This document shows, one piece after another, positions 1 to 5,137 of a stretch of 5,315 nucleotides of DNA. Origin of the DNA: Chloroflexota bacterium. Lineage in GTDB: Bacteria > Chloroflexota > UBA6077. The position numbers and the translations under genes are program-made. The notes below the pieces were generated by a model, which did not search any database, had not been told where the DNA came from, and worked only from the letters and a program-made list of their open reading frames with translations. The stretch is from NCBI GenBank assembly GCA_021788565.1, contig JAJYKO010000480.1:1-5315 (forward strand), in the 5' to 3' direction. Position 1 is the stretch's first letter, and each line of letters starts with the position of its first letter.

Positions 1-1
1 C

Positions 2-955
2 ACCGCCGTCCTCAAGCATGCCTCCAACGTGCCGCAGTGCGCCCTGGCCATCGAAGAGGTTTTCCGATCCTCCGGTTTCCCGGAAGGCGTCTTTCAGACG
101 TTGCTGATCTCGGGATCGACCGCCGAGGAGATCATCGCGGATCCGCGCATCGCCGCGGTCACCCTAACCGGCAGCTCGGCGGCTGGCAAGAAAATAGCGT
201 CCGCGGCCGGGGCCGCTCTCAAGAAGTCGGTGCTGGAGTTGGGAGGCTCGGACCCCTTCATCGTCCTGGAGGACGCGGACCTGGAGGCGGCGGTGCCGGC
301 GGCGACGCGCGGCCGTAACCAGAACACAGGCCAGAGTTGCATCGCGGCGAAACGCTTCATAGTCGCCGAGGCGATTGCCGACGAGTTCATTGATCGATTC
401 GAAGCATCGGTTTCAGCCCTGAAGGTGGGAGACCCGATGGACCGGCCGACTCAAGTGGGACCAATGGCTCGCGCCGACCTGAGAGACGCGCTCGACCGGC
501 AGGTGAAGGCATCCATCGTGGCTGGCGCCGAAGTGGTGCTCGGAGCCAAGCGGCCATCACCGGGATTCTACTACACCCCGGTTATCCTCGCCGACGTCAC
601 TTCCGACATGCCGGTGTATCGTGAGGAAACCTTCGGGCCGGTGGCGGCCATCGTCCGGTTCCATGACGTCGAGGAGGCGCTGTTCCTGGCCAACGACACC
701 CAGTACGGCCTCGGAGCCGCCCTGTGGACGTCGGACATGGCCCGAGCGAAGCAGCTGGCTAGGCGAATCGAAGCCGGCTCCGTCTTCATTAACGGCATGG
801 TCGCCTCCGACCTGCGACTGCCTTTCGGCGGCGTAAAGCAAAGCGGATACGGGCGGGAGTTATCCGAGTTTGGCATAAGGGAGTTCACCAACGTCAAGAC
901 CGTCTGGATAGGCCCGGCGAACTCGAGCCAGACCGTCCAGCGCGCGACTGAATAG
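2..955 (+). CDS. Succinate-semialdehyde dehydrogenase, Sad/YneI-like (5' partial)
   Basis: This is the C-terminal part (about 317 codons) of an aldehyde dehydrogenase; roughly 140 N-terminal residues of a ~455-aa enzyme lie outside the window. The frame is open from base 2 and begins [13 protein letters not shown], so the GTG at 29 is internal and not a start. Visible motifs are the cofactor-region LTGSSAAGK, the general-base Glu in LELGGSDPF (codon about 236-238), the nucleophilic Cys in [10 protein letters not shown] (338-340), EETFGPVA, and the C-terminal [14 protein letters not shown]. The stretches [20 protein letters not shown] and FGGVK-SG-GREL closely resemble E. coli Sad (YneI) as I recall it. 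The expected reaction is NAD(P)+-dependent oxidation of succinate semialdehyde, or a related short semialdehyde, in the cytoplasm. Cofactor preference cannot be judged because part of the Rossmann region is missing. A terminator follows directly, so it probably ends its own transcription unit. Other semialdehyde substrates are possible. Confidence 0.9.
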   Translation, partial: TAVLKHASNVPQCALAIEEVFRSSGFPEGVFQTLLISGSTAEEIIADPRIAAVTLTGSSAAGKKIASAAGAALKKSVLELGGSDPFIVLEDADLEAAVPAATRGRNQNTGQSCIAAKRFIVAEAIADEFIDRFEASVSALKVGDPMDRPTQVGPMARADLRDALDRQVKASIVAGAEVVLGAKRPSPGFYYTPVILADVTSDMPVYREETFGPVAAIVRFHDVEEALFLANDTQYGLGAALWTSDMARAKQLARRIEAGSVFINGMVASDLRLPFGGVKQSGYGRELSEFGIREFTNVKTVWIGPANSSQTVQRATE

Positions 956-961
956 CTGATT

Positions 962-1008
962 ATTTGGAGTGCGGTACTGACGTGCCGCACTCCAAATGCC
1001 CCCTTTTA
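962..1008 (+). terminator. Strong intrinsic terminator after the aldehyde dehydrogenase
   Basis: The left arm 962-974 is perfectly complementary to 985-997 (13 bp). Three more inner pairs (one a U-G wobble) close a TGAC tetraloop at 978-981. A short C run and then TTTT (about 1004-1007) follow. It starts 7 bases after the stop codon at 953-955. The pyrimidine tail lies only on the plus side, so it should mainly stop plus-strand transcription and insulate the following operon. Confidence 0.85.
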
Positions 1009-1010
1009 CC

Positions 1011-1038
1011 TTGACGCACCGCCGCCGGCATCTATACT
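1011..1038 (+). promoter_or_regulatory. Sigma-70-type promoter of the UxaA-family operon
   Basis: TTGACG (1011-1016) and TATACT (1033-1038) are separated by 16 bases. Each matches its consensus hexamer at five of six positions. The promoter begins a few bases after the terminator's T run. The expected transcription start is near 1045, giving a leader of about 50 nt before the ATG at 1098. I see no convincing operator palindrome in that leader. The layout supports independent expression of the hydrolase pair. Confidence 0.75.
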
Positions 1039-1097
1039 GTGGCTGGCAACCAACGCAGTCCCTCGCCATTACGTTCACAGAATGGAGGCCGCGAACC

Positions 1098-1406
1098 ATG
1101 CCGGCGAAACGCGCAGTGATCATGCACCCAATGGACAACGTCGCCACCGCCGTGGAAGAGATCCAGCCCGGTGAGGAGGTCGGAGCAATCCTCGGCGCCG
1201 ACGTAGTCACCCTGCGAGCCGCGGAAGTCATCCCCTTCGGCTTCAAGATCTCCCTCACGGAGATCCGCGAAGGTGAGCTCATCCGCAAGTACGGCGAGGC
1301 CATCGGGAAAGCCAACTCCACGATACCTCAGGGCGCGATGGTACACATCCACAACCTGGAAGGCATTCGAGCCAGGGGCGATCTGGCAGAAAGGAGCCAG
1401 CGATGA
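1098..1406 (+). CDS. UxaA-family hydrolase small subunit (SAF domain)
   Basis: This 102-aa protein corresponds to the N-terminal SAF domain of altronate dehydratase (UxaA), galactarate dehydratase (GarD) and the sulfolactate sulfo-lyase small subunit (SuyA). Visible family features are H10-P-M-D-N-V at the first strand, KYGEAIG (64-70) and VHIHN (82-86), at the spacing of the E. coli UxaA N-terminus. In fused UxaA/GarD this domain packs on the large catalytic domain; here it is a separate polypeptide. I chose ATG 1098 because GGAGG lies at 1084-1088 with 9-base spacing and the protein then starts directly at the domain. An in-frame ATG at 996 lies inside the terminator, upstream of the promoter. 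Its stop overlaps the next start as ATGA (1403-1406), so the two subunits are translationally coupled and probably form one complex. The substrate is unknown. Confidence 0.85.
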   Translation: MPAKRAVIMHPMDNVATAVEEIQPGEEVGAILGADVVTLRAAEVIPFGFKISLTEIREGELIRKYGEAIGKANSTIPQGAMVHIHNLEGIRARGDLAERSQR

Positions 1407-2590
1407 GCTTTCTCGGCTACGTTCGGCCCGACGGCTCCGTCGGGACGCGCAACTACGTCCTCGTCGTCCCCCAGGGTTTCATCTCATCGAAGATATGCGA
1501 CTTCGTCACAGGGACAAGAACCCTGATCACCCCGGATCACGGCTCGGGACGCACAGCGAACGACAGAGCGACCATCGCCCGCGTGCTGACTGGCCTTGGC
1601 CGCAATCCCAACGTGGCCTCAGTCATTTTGCACGCGGCGAGTCCGGGCGTCGGGTACCCGGAGCTCACGGCCGAGAGGCTGGCGGACGAGATCGCGGCGA
1701 GCGGCAAGCGGGTGGAAGTGATCGACCCGGCGAAAGACGGCGGCACCTTCGGGGCCATCACAAAGGGGATCCAGCTCGCGAGAGAACTGGTCTATGACGC
1801 GTCCAGGCTTCGACGAGAAGAGGTGGGCGACGAGCATCTGTGCATCGGGGTGAAGTGTGGTTACTCCGACACCACCTCGGGTCTGGCCGGCAACCCGGCC
1901 ATTGGCTATCTCTACGACAAGGTCGTCTCGGCCGGTGGAACCGCCATGTTTGGCGAGACCACGGAGATCATCGGAGCGGAACAGGCCCTTGCCAGGCGCG
2001 CGGCCAACCCAGAAGTCGCACAGGCGATCCTGGATGCCGCCGACCGGATAGAGACCCGCGCGAAGGCGACCGGCCTGGATATTCGCACGGTCAACCCCGT
2101 CCCGGCCAACATCAAGGGCGGGCTCAGCTCCCTGGAGGAAAAGAGCCTCGGCGCGATCCACAAGGCCGGCACTATGCCAATTCAGGGCGTGTTGAAATAC
2201 GCGGAACGGCCAGAGAAAAAGGGGCTCTACTTCGTAGACAACTGGATGGGCCACCTCTCCATATTCGCGGGCTACGCCGCATCCGGTGCCAATGTGGTCT
2301 TCTTCCAGCTCGGTGGGGGTGGTGTGGCTGGCAGAACCCTCCTGGAGGCATCGCCCTCCGTGGTGGTGCCATTCATGTGGGCCACGGCCAACCCTAAGAC
2401 ATACGCGACGGCGCGCGATAGCGTCGACTACTATTCCGGCACAGTGATTGAGGGGACGGAGACTCCAGAGGCAGCCGGCGAACGGCTCTACCGCACCGTC
2501 ATCGATGTGGCTTCTGGCACTATGACCCGGGGAGAGACACTGAACTACACGGACCCGATCCAGATCTACCTGCAGGAACCACAGTTCTAG
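1403..2590 (+). CDS. UxaA-family hydrolase large subunit (altronate dehydratase/sulfolactate lyase-like)
   Basis: This 395-aa catalytic subunit of the UxaA/GarD/SuyB family probably performs a dehydration or related beta-elimination on a hydroxylated acid in the cytoplasm. Family hallmarks are GYVRPDGSVGTRNY (5-18), KCGYSDTTSGLAGNPAIG (151-168), GETTEIIGAEQ (184-194), NPVPANIKGG (231-240) and EEKSLGAIHKAG (245-256). The C-terminus carries the usual GE-LNYTDPIQIY ending. Against E. coli UxaA as I recall it, several cysteines are replaced: GCVN becomes GFIS (25-28), YGCS becomes HGSG (46-49), and the GLGCE segment becomes HAASPGVGYPE (77-87). Only three Cys remain (32, 147, 152). The canonical PSPGN is PVPAN. 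The family assignment is secure, but altronate specificity is not. The start ATG 1403 has AAGGAG at 1391-1396, 6 bases away, and overlaps the small-subunit stop. Length fits a stand-alone large subunit (SuyB-like organisation). Confidence 0.85.
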   Translation: MSFLGYVRPDGSVGTRNYVLVVPQGFISSKICDFVTGTRTLITPDHGSGRTANDRATIARVLTGLGRNPNVASVILHAASPGVGYPELTAERLADEIAASGKRVEVIDPAKDGGTFGAITKGIQLARELVYDASRLRREEVGDEHLCIGVKCGYSDTTSGLAGNPAIGYLYDKVVSAGGTAMFGETTEIIGAEQALARRAANPEVAQAILDAADRIETRAKATGLDIRTVNPVPANIKGGLSSLEEKSLGAIHKAGTMPIQGVLKYAERPEKKGLYFVDNWMGHLSIFAGYAASGANVVFFQLGGGGVAGRTLLEASPSVVVPFMWATANPKTYATARDSVDYYSGTVIEGTETPEAAGERLYRTVIDVASGTMTRGETLNYTDPIQIYLQEPQF

Positions 2591-2598
2591 AGATGCGG

Positions 2599-2607
2599 TG
2601 GTAAACT
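2599..2607 (+). promoter_or_regulatory. Possible extended -10 promoter before the toxin-antitoxin operon
   Basis: TGGTAAACT fits the extended -10 pattern TGnTAnnnT, with TAAACT at 2602-2607. No -35 hexamer is recognisable at the usual distance. It lies 9 bases after the hydrolase stop codon. A start near 2614 would put the 2620-2660 inverted repeat at the very 5' end of the transcript. Short -10 matches arise by chance, so the support is mainly positional. Confidence 0.35.
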
Positions 2608-2619
2608 GTTTCAGCGAGG

Positions 2620-2660
2620 GCCCATGAACGCGCGTCCGCGATGGGCACGCGTTCATGGGC
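2620..2660 (+). repeat. Perfect 13-bp inverted repeat (hairpin or operator)
   Basis: GCCCATGAACGCG (2620-2632) is the exact reverse complement of 2648-2660. Two G-U pairs can extend the base outward. Inside the 15-base loop a further short stem (2634-2637 with 2643-2646) can form after a C-A mismatch. No T run follows, so it is not a standard intrinsic terminator. The right arm contains the ATG (2655-2657) of the 43-aa ORF. It could be an operator bound by the antitoxin or toxin-antitoxin complex, an RNA hairpin limiting translation, or a Rho-type terminator structure of the upstream operon. Confidence 0.8.
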
Positions 2661-2786
2661 TTCAACTGGGCAAAGCATCGCGGCCAGGCGCTCGCCCGCG
2701 CGGTCTACTGGGACCACAACCACGACGAACTTAACCAGATGCGCCAGGCGCGCTGCGAGCGGCAGAAGAGGGAGACACGATCATGA
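2655..2786 (+). CDS. Small 43-aa protein upstream of and coupled to the antitoxin gene
   Basis: The frame starts MGFNWAKHRGQALARAVYWD and ends with an Arg/Lys/Glu-rich tail (QKRETRS). I do not recognise a family. Evidence for coding: 35 of the 42 codons after the ATG end in G or C, typical of the genes around it and unlike the competing frame from ATG 2641. Its TGA (2784-2786) overlaps the antitoxin ATG as ATGA, the arrangement seen between the hydrolase subunits. Evidence against: there is no clear Shine-Dalgarno, and the start codon is buried in the right arm of the 13-bp inverted repeat. ATG 2655 is the only start after the in-frame TGA at 2625-2627. The protein is basic and rich in Arg, Gln and His, has no membrane segment, and has a single Cys. 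It could be a leader peptide for translational coupling, a small third partner of the module, or a remnant of a longer gene. Confidence 0.5.
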   Translation: MGFNWAKHRGQALARAVYWDHNHDELNQMRQARCERQKRETRS

Positions 2787-3064
2787 TAGCCAGGGAGGAA
2801 CTGCACGAGCTGATCGACAAGCTACCTGAGAGGGAACTCCCCACGGTCAGGGGTCTGCTGCGCTACCTCGCGGGTGATCCACTCCTGCGTGCCCTCGCCG
2901 AGGCCCCTATCGATGACGAAGAGGAAACCGTGGAGGAGATGGACGCTGTCGCCGAGGCCAGGGAAGCCGTCGCCCGAGGAGAGGTGAGGCCCTGGGAAGA
3001 AGTGAATGCCGAGCTGGAGCGGAGGGCCAGGGACGAGAAAGGCCGCTCCAGGAAGGCCTCCTAG
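2783..3064 (+). CDS. Antitoxin-like protein of a type II toxin-antitoxin pair
   Basis: This 93-aa acidic, largely helical protein is probably the antitoxin for the following RelE/ParE-type toxin. Residues 5-29 (EELHELIDKLPERELPTVRG followed by LLRYL) form the amphipathic helix with the 'lidkLpeeel' pattern common in such antitoxins. Residues 40-58 are a strongly acidic linker. Residues 60-78 (REAVARGEVRPWEEVNAEL) match the toxin-wrapping C-terminal segment ('iarGevvsweeV') shared by many small antitoxins. I see no clear ribbon-helix-helix or helix-turn-helix, so DNA binding is uncertain. The start ATG 2783 has GGGAG at 2770-2774, 8 bases upstream, and overlaps the stop of the 43-aa ORF. Its stop at 3062-3064 is followed at once by the toxin GTG. 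A position directly before a small RelE-like gene supports the role; the exact antitoxin family was not determined. Confidence 0.75.
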   Translation: MIAREELHELIDKLPERELPTVRGLLRYLAGDPLLRALAEAPIDDEEETVEEMDAVAEAREAVARGEVRPWEEVNAELERRARDEKGRSRKAS

Positions 3065-3325
3065 GTGCCCTGGAAGTACGTCATTACCAGGCCCGCTGAG
3101 AAGGATCTCGACCGGATGGGAACCACCGACAGGGAGGCCGTCCGCCGTGCCCTTAATCGGATGATCGAGGATCCCCACAGCGTGGACATGTCGAAGCTCT
3201 CGGGCCACGAGGATGAATGGCGGCTCCGAGTAGGTCGCTGGCGGGCACGGCTCCTATTCGACAATTCCAGCGGCACCATGCAGGTCATGAGGGTGCTGCC
3301 GCGAAAGGAAGCCTACAGGGGCTAG
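3065..3325 (+). CDS. RelE/ParE-family toxin
   Basis: This 86-aa protein has the RelE/ParE fold signature. Strand 1 (KYVITRPAEKDLDRM, 4-18) is followed by a helical hairpin with RRALNRMIEDP (27-37). Then come K44-L-S-G, the central strands EWRLRVGRWRARLLF (51-65), and a final strand VMRVLPRKEAY (74-84). RelE ribonucleases use several basic residues plus a C-terminal Tyr on ribosome-bound mRNA. Candidates here are K44, R53, R55, R62, R80 and Y84, which favours a RelE-type mRNA interferase over a gyrase-poisoning ParE, but the assignment is by pattern only. The GTG start directly follows the antitoxin stop with zero spacing, and AGGAAGG at 3050-3056 gives 8-base spacing. A non-ATG start may keep toxin yield below antitoxin. 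It looks full length and intact. The neutralising partner is inferred to be the 93-aa protein upstream. Confidence 0.8.
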   Translation: MPWKYVITRPAEKDLDRMGTTDREAVRRALNRMIEDPHSVDMSKLSGHEDEWRLRVGRWRARLLFDNSSGTMQVMRVLPRKEAYRG

Positions 3326-3379
3326 CCGACTATCTCGCTCCTGCAGTCCCCAGGCGGGTTCGATAGGCTACTAACCGGA

Positions 3380-3402
3380 CGTGGAACGCTCCATGCGCCA
3401 CG
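3380..3402 (+). other. Weak bulged hairpin in the gap after the toxin gene
   Basis: CGTGG (3380-3384) pairs with CCACG (3398-3402), and an inner CGC/GCG pairs after a two-base bulge, leaving a 5-base loop. There is no T run afterwards, so it is not a convincing terminator. Nothing else resembling a terminator is visible between the toxin stop and the next promoter region. Confidence 0.25.
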
Positions 3403-3445
3403 CTCAAAGAGAAGATTTAGCACAGAGTTAACATGTTCCCAACAG

Positions 3446-3475
3446 TTGCTTAGTAGGCTTCCTTCACAATAATAT
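3446..3475 (+). promoter_or_regulatory. Possible promoter of the DUF5666-like protein gene
   Basis: TTGCTT (3446-3451) and TAATAT (3470-3475) are 18 bases apart, in a stretch clearly richer in A and T than the flanking genes. A start near 3482 would leave a leader of about 50 nt. The 17-bp-period direct repeat would then straddle the start point. Other A/T-rich -10-like boxes (TATAAA at 3480, TATAGA at 3497) lie nearby, so the exact promoter is uncertain. Confidence 0.4.
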
Positions 3476-3476
3476 G

Positions 3477-3508
3477 TGGTATAAAGGTACGGATGGTATA
3501 GAGGCACG
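3477..3508 (+). repeat. Tandem direct repeat, 17-bp period, in the leader region
   Basis: TGGTATAAAGGTACG (3477-3491) recurs as TGGTATAGAGGCACG (3494-3508) with 13 of 15 positions identical. The second copy ends 8 bases before the AGGAGG of the next gene. The period of 17 is not the 10-11 bp usual for OmpR/PhoB half-sites. It could be a binding site for another regulator or a local duplication. Confidence 0.55.
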
Positions 3509-3533
3509 AATCAAGTAGGAGGAAGAACGCTTC

Positions 3534-4400
3534 TTGCTAAGTAATGTGTGGGCTAAACACTTCAATCTAGCCCTCGTGGCAGTGGTGCTGGTGGGTCTTG
3601 TCGTGGGAGTGGGCCTGGCCGCCATCTTCACGCCCACGCCGCCCGCCGTGATCGCCGAGTCCACAGGGCTCCGAGGCAACCCTTCTGCGCAGGCCGGCGG
3701 CACCGCGGCGGCCCGGGGAACCGCTGCGGGCCAGGGGGCATCGGCCCAGGGCACGTCCACTCAGGCCAGCACAGGCGCTGGTTCGCGGCCTGTTTTTGGC
3801 TCGGTCGGATCGGTCACAGCCGGCGCCATCACGGTCAAAGAGCAGCAGGGTGACGTGAACGTGAAGCTGACCGGAGCGAAGATCGTCAAGACCGTGGCCG
3901 GTAGCGCCACTGACCTGAAGGCCGGGGAGCGTGTATCCGTTGTCGGGCAGAAGGGGACGGATGGCACCTACACGGCAAGCACGATTCAGATCCTCGCCGC
4001 TCAGCAGTCGCGGGGTGGCACGGGAAACGCTCAAGGAAATAACGGGGCAGCGGCCCCGACCAATGGGAGCAGCGCCCAGAGCCAGCAGGGCGGCCAGACG
4101 AGGACGAGGCCGCTGGTCGGCTCTGTCGCGTCGGTGGATAACGGTGTCATGACTGTGACCACCCAGCAGGGCGACGAGAAGGTGACGCTGGCAGGTGCCA
4201 AGATCGAAAAGGCGGTGGATGCCACCGCTAAAGACCTGCAGTCTGGAGAGCAGGTGGTCGTCACGGGCCAGCAGAACTCCGACGGGAGCTACACCGCGAC
4301 CGAAGTCCAGATCTTGCCAACTGGTACTGCCACGGCGGATGCTCAGAGCTCGCAGATCCCATCTGGGCAGCCCGGTCCGTCGCCGACTGCCACCAAGTAA
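3534..4400 (+). CDS. Membrane-anchored protein with two DUF5666-like repeats
   Basis: This 288-aa protein has a short N-terminus with K8-H9, one hydrophobic helix at about 12-32 (LALVAVVLVGLVVGVGLAAI), then a low-complexity Ala/Gly/Ser/Thr/Gln linker (about 48-84). Two homologous domains follow (85-154 and 192-261), separated by another Gly/Asn/Gln-rich linker, with a Pro/Ser/Thr-rich tail. The domains show the DUF5666-type pattern: GSV-SV, TV, QQGD, V-L-GAKI, DL--GE-V-V-GQ, DG-YTA--IQIL. The topology suggests an anchor with the repeats outside the membrane. No lipobox or catalytic motif is visible, and molecular function is unknown. The start is TTG 3534, the only in-frame start between the TAG at 3516-3518 and the helix, with AGGAGG at 3517-3522 (11-base spacing). 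It ends 20 bases before a response regulator gene, so it may be an accessory or target of that signalling system; this is inferred from position only. Confidence 0.75.
   Translation: MLSNVWAKHFNLALVAVVLVGLVVGVGLAAIFTPTPPAVIAESTGLRGNPSAQAGGTAAARGTAAGQGASAQGTSTQASTGAGSRPVFGSVGSVTAGAITVKEQQGDVNVKLTGAKIVKTVAGSATDLKAGERVSVVGQKGTDGTYTASTIQILAAQQSRGGTGNAQGNNGAAAPTNGSSAQSQQGGQTRTRPLVGSVASVDNGVMTVTTQQGDEKVTLAGAKIEKAVDATAKDLQSGEQVVVTGQQNSDGSYTATEVQILPTGTATADAQSSQIPSGQPGPSPTATK
3786..4316 (+). repeat. Internal tandem duplication encoding the two DUF5666-like domains
   Basis: The segments 3786-3995 and 4107-4316 encode 70-residue domains that align without gaps at 39 of 70 identical positions by my hand count. 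Both begin RP and end IQIL or VQIL. The DNA has diverged more than the protein pattern, so this looks like an old domain duplication under selection and not a recent copy. The 111 bases between them encode a flexible Gly/Asn/Gln/Ser linker. Confidence 0.8.
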
Positions 4401-4406
4401 GTGGTG

Positions 4407-4412
4407 TATAAT
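4407..4412 (+). promoter_or_regulatory. Consensus -10 box 8 bases before the regulator ATG
   Basis: TATAAT is a perfect -10 hexamer, preceded directly by TG at 4405-4406. No -35 hexamer is visible at 16-18 bases upstream, where the end of the preceding gene lies. A transcript starting 7-9 bases downstream would begin at or next to the ATG at 4421, giving a leaderless or nearly leaderless mRNA. Confidence 0.6.
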
Positions 4413-4420
4413 AGCATATT

Positions 4421-5137
4421 ATGTCAAGCGGAACTGTACTGGTCGTGGACGATGAGAAGAACATCGTTCAGTTAGCAAAAATGTATCTCACCAGCGAGGG
4501 CTACACAGTCGAGTCTGCCTTCGATGGTGCCGATGCTTTGGACAAGGTGAAGGTCCGCCGGCCGGACCTGGTGGTCCTGGACTTGATGATGCCAAAGGTC
4601 GATGGTTGGGAGGTATGCCGCCGCCTGAGGCAGGAAACCGACATCCCGATCATCATCCTTACCGCTCGTGGCGACGATGTGGATAAGATCATCGGCCTCG
4701 AGCTGGGCGCCGACGATTACGTCACCAAACCTTTCAACCCCCGGGAACTGGTGGCGAGGGTCAAGGCGGTCCTGCGGAGATACGACCCCGCGGAGCGGCT
4801 CACTCGACGGATCGTCGTCGGCGACATCGAGATCGATCTGGACAAGCGCGAGGTCTCGGTAGCGGGAAAATCGGCTACCTTGCGGGCAAAGGAGTTCGAC
4901 CTGCTCGCCGCATTCGCGAAACACGTTAGCGTGGTCCTTGACAGGGAGCGTCTGCTCAACATGGTGTGGGGCTACGACTACCTGGGCGATACCAGAACCA
5001 TAGATGTCCACGTCACGTGGCTGAGGGACAAGATCTCAGGCAGCCAGGACGTGCGAATTCAGACGGTCTGGGGAGTGGGCTACAAGCTGGTCGTCACGAG
5101 CCAGGAGGGAGACGGTGTTCAGAAGCCTGAGGGCTAA
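4421..5137 (+). CDS. OmpR/PhoB-family response regulator
   Basis: This 238-aa cytoplasmic transcription factor has a full receiver domain (about 5-118) and a C-terminal winged-helix DNA-binding domain (about 129-225). Receiver residues are all present: acidic D10 and D11, phosphoacceptor D54 in VVLDLMMPKVDGWEV, T81 in LTARGDDVDK, and K103 in VTKPFNPREL. The effector domain shows LRAKEFDLL (154-162), the recognition-helix region VWGYDYLGDTRTIDVHVTWL and the closing hairpin QTVWGVGYKL. Phosphorylation by the downstream kinase should control DNA binding. ATG 4421 is the natural start, just before the first receiver strand. It has no Shine-Dalgarno, and a TATAAT box ends 8 bases before it, which points to leaderless expression. 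The kinase gene overlaps its 3' end by 23 bases. The regulated genes are unknown; the adjacent anchored-protein gene is one candidate. Confidence 0.95.
   Translation: MSSGTVLVVDDEKNIVQLAKMYLTSEGYTVESAFDGADALDKVKVRRPDLVVLDLMMPKVDGWEVCRRLRQETDIPIIILTARGDDVDKIIGLELGADDYVTKPFNPRELVARVKAVLRRYDPAERLTRRIVVGDIEIDLDKREVSVAGKSATLRAKEFDLLAAFAKHVSVVLDRERLLNMVWGYDYLGDTRTIDVHVTWLRDKISGSQDVRIQTVWGVGYKLVVTSQEGDGVQKPEG

Noticed and set aside
29..31. GTG as the start of the aldehyde dehydrogenase
   Set aside because: The frame is open to the window edge and encodes the conserved [10 protein letters not shown] segment upstream, so the gene is truncated by the window.
996..1097. N-terminal extension of the small hydrolase subunit from the ATG at 996
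   Set aside because: That ATG lies in the terminator stem, upstream of the promoter. The extension (MPPFTLTHRRRHLYCGW...) is not family-like, and ATG 1098 has a good Shine-Dalgarno.
2620..2660. Standard intrinsic terminator for the hydrolase operon
   Set aside because: The stem is strong but no T run follows it (next bases TTCAACTGGG). It is kept as an inverted repeat of open function.
1619..2665. 348-aa minus-strand ORF opposite the hydrolase large subunit
   Set aside because: It is antisense to a gene with strong family motifs and its translation resembles no protein. Long antisense frames are common in GC-rich genes.
2641..2829. 62-aa ORF from ATG 2641 overlapping the antitoxin start
   Set aside because: Its third codon positions are not GC-biased, its product is low-complexity Arg/Ser/Thr, and it runs through the antitoxin gene. 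The 43-aa frame explains the region better.
3322..3507. 61-aa minus-strand ORF in the gap after the toxin
   Set aside because: It has no family resemblance and covers the likely promoter and repeat region. It is best explained as chance.
3326..3533. CRISPR array, tRNA or insertion-sequence remnant in the AT-rich gap
   Set aside because: There is only one pair of short tandem units, no cloverleaf, and no transposase fragment or terminal repeats.
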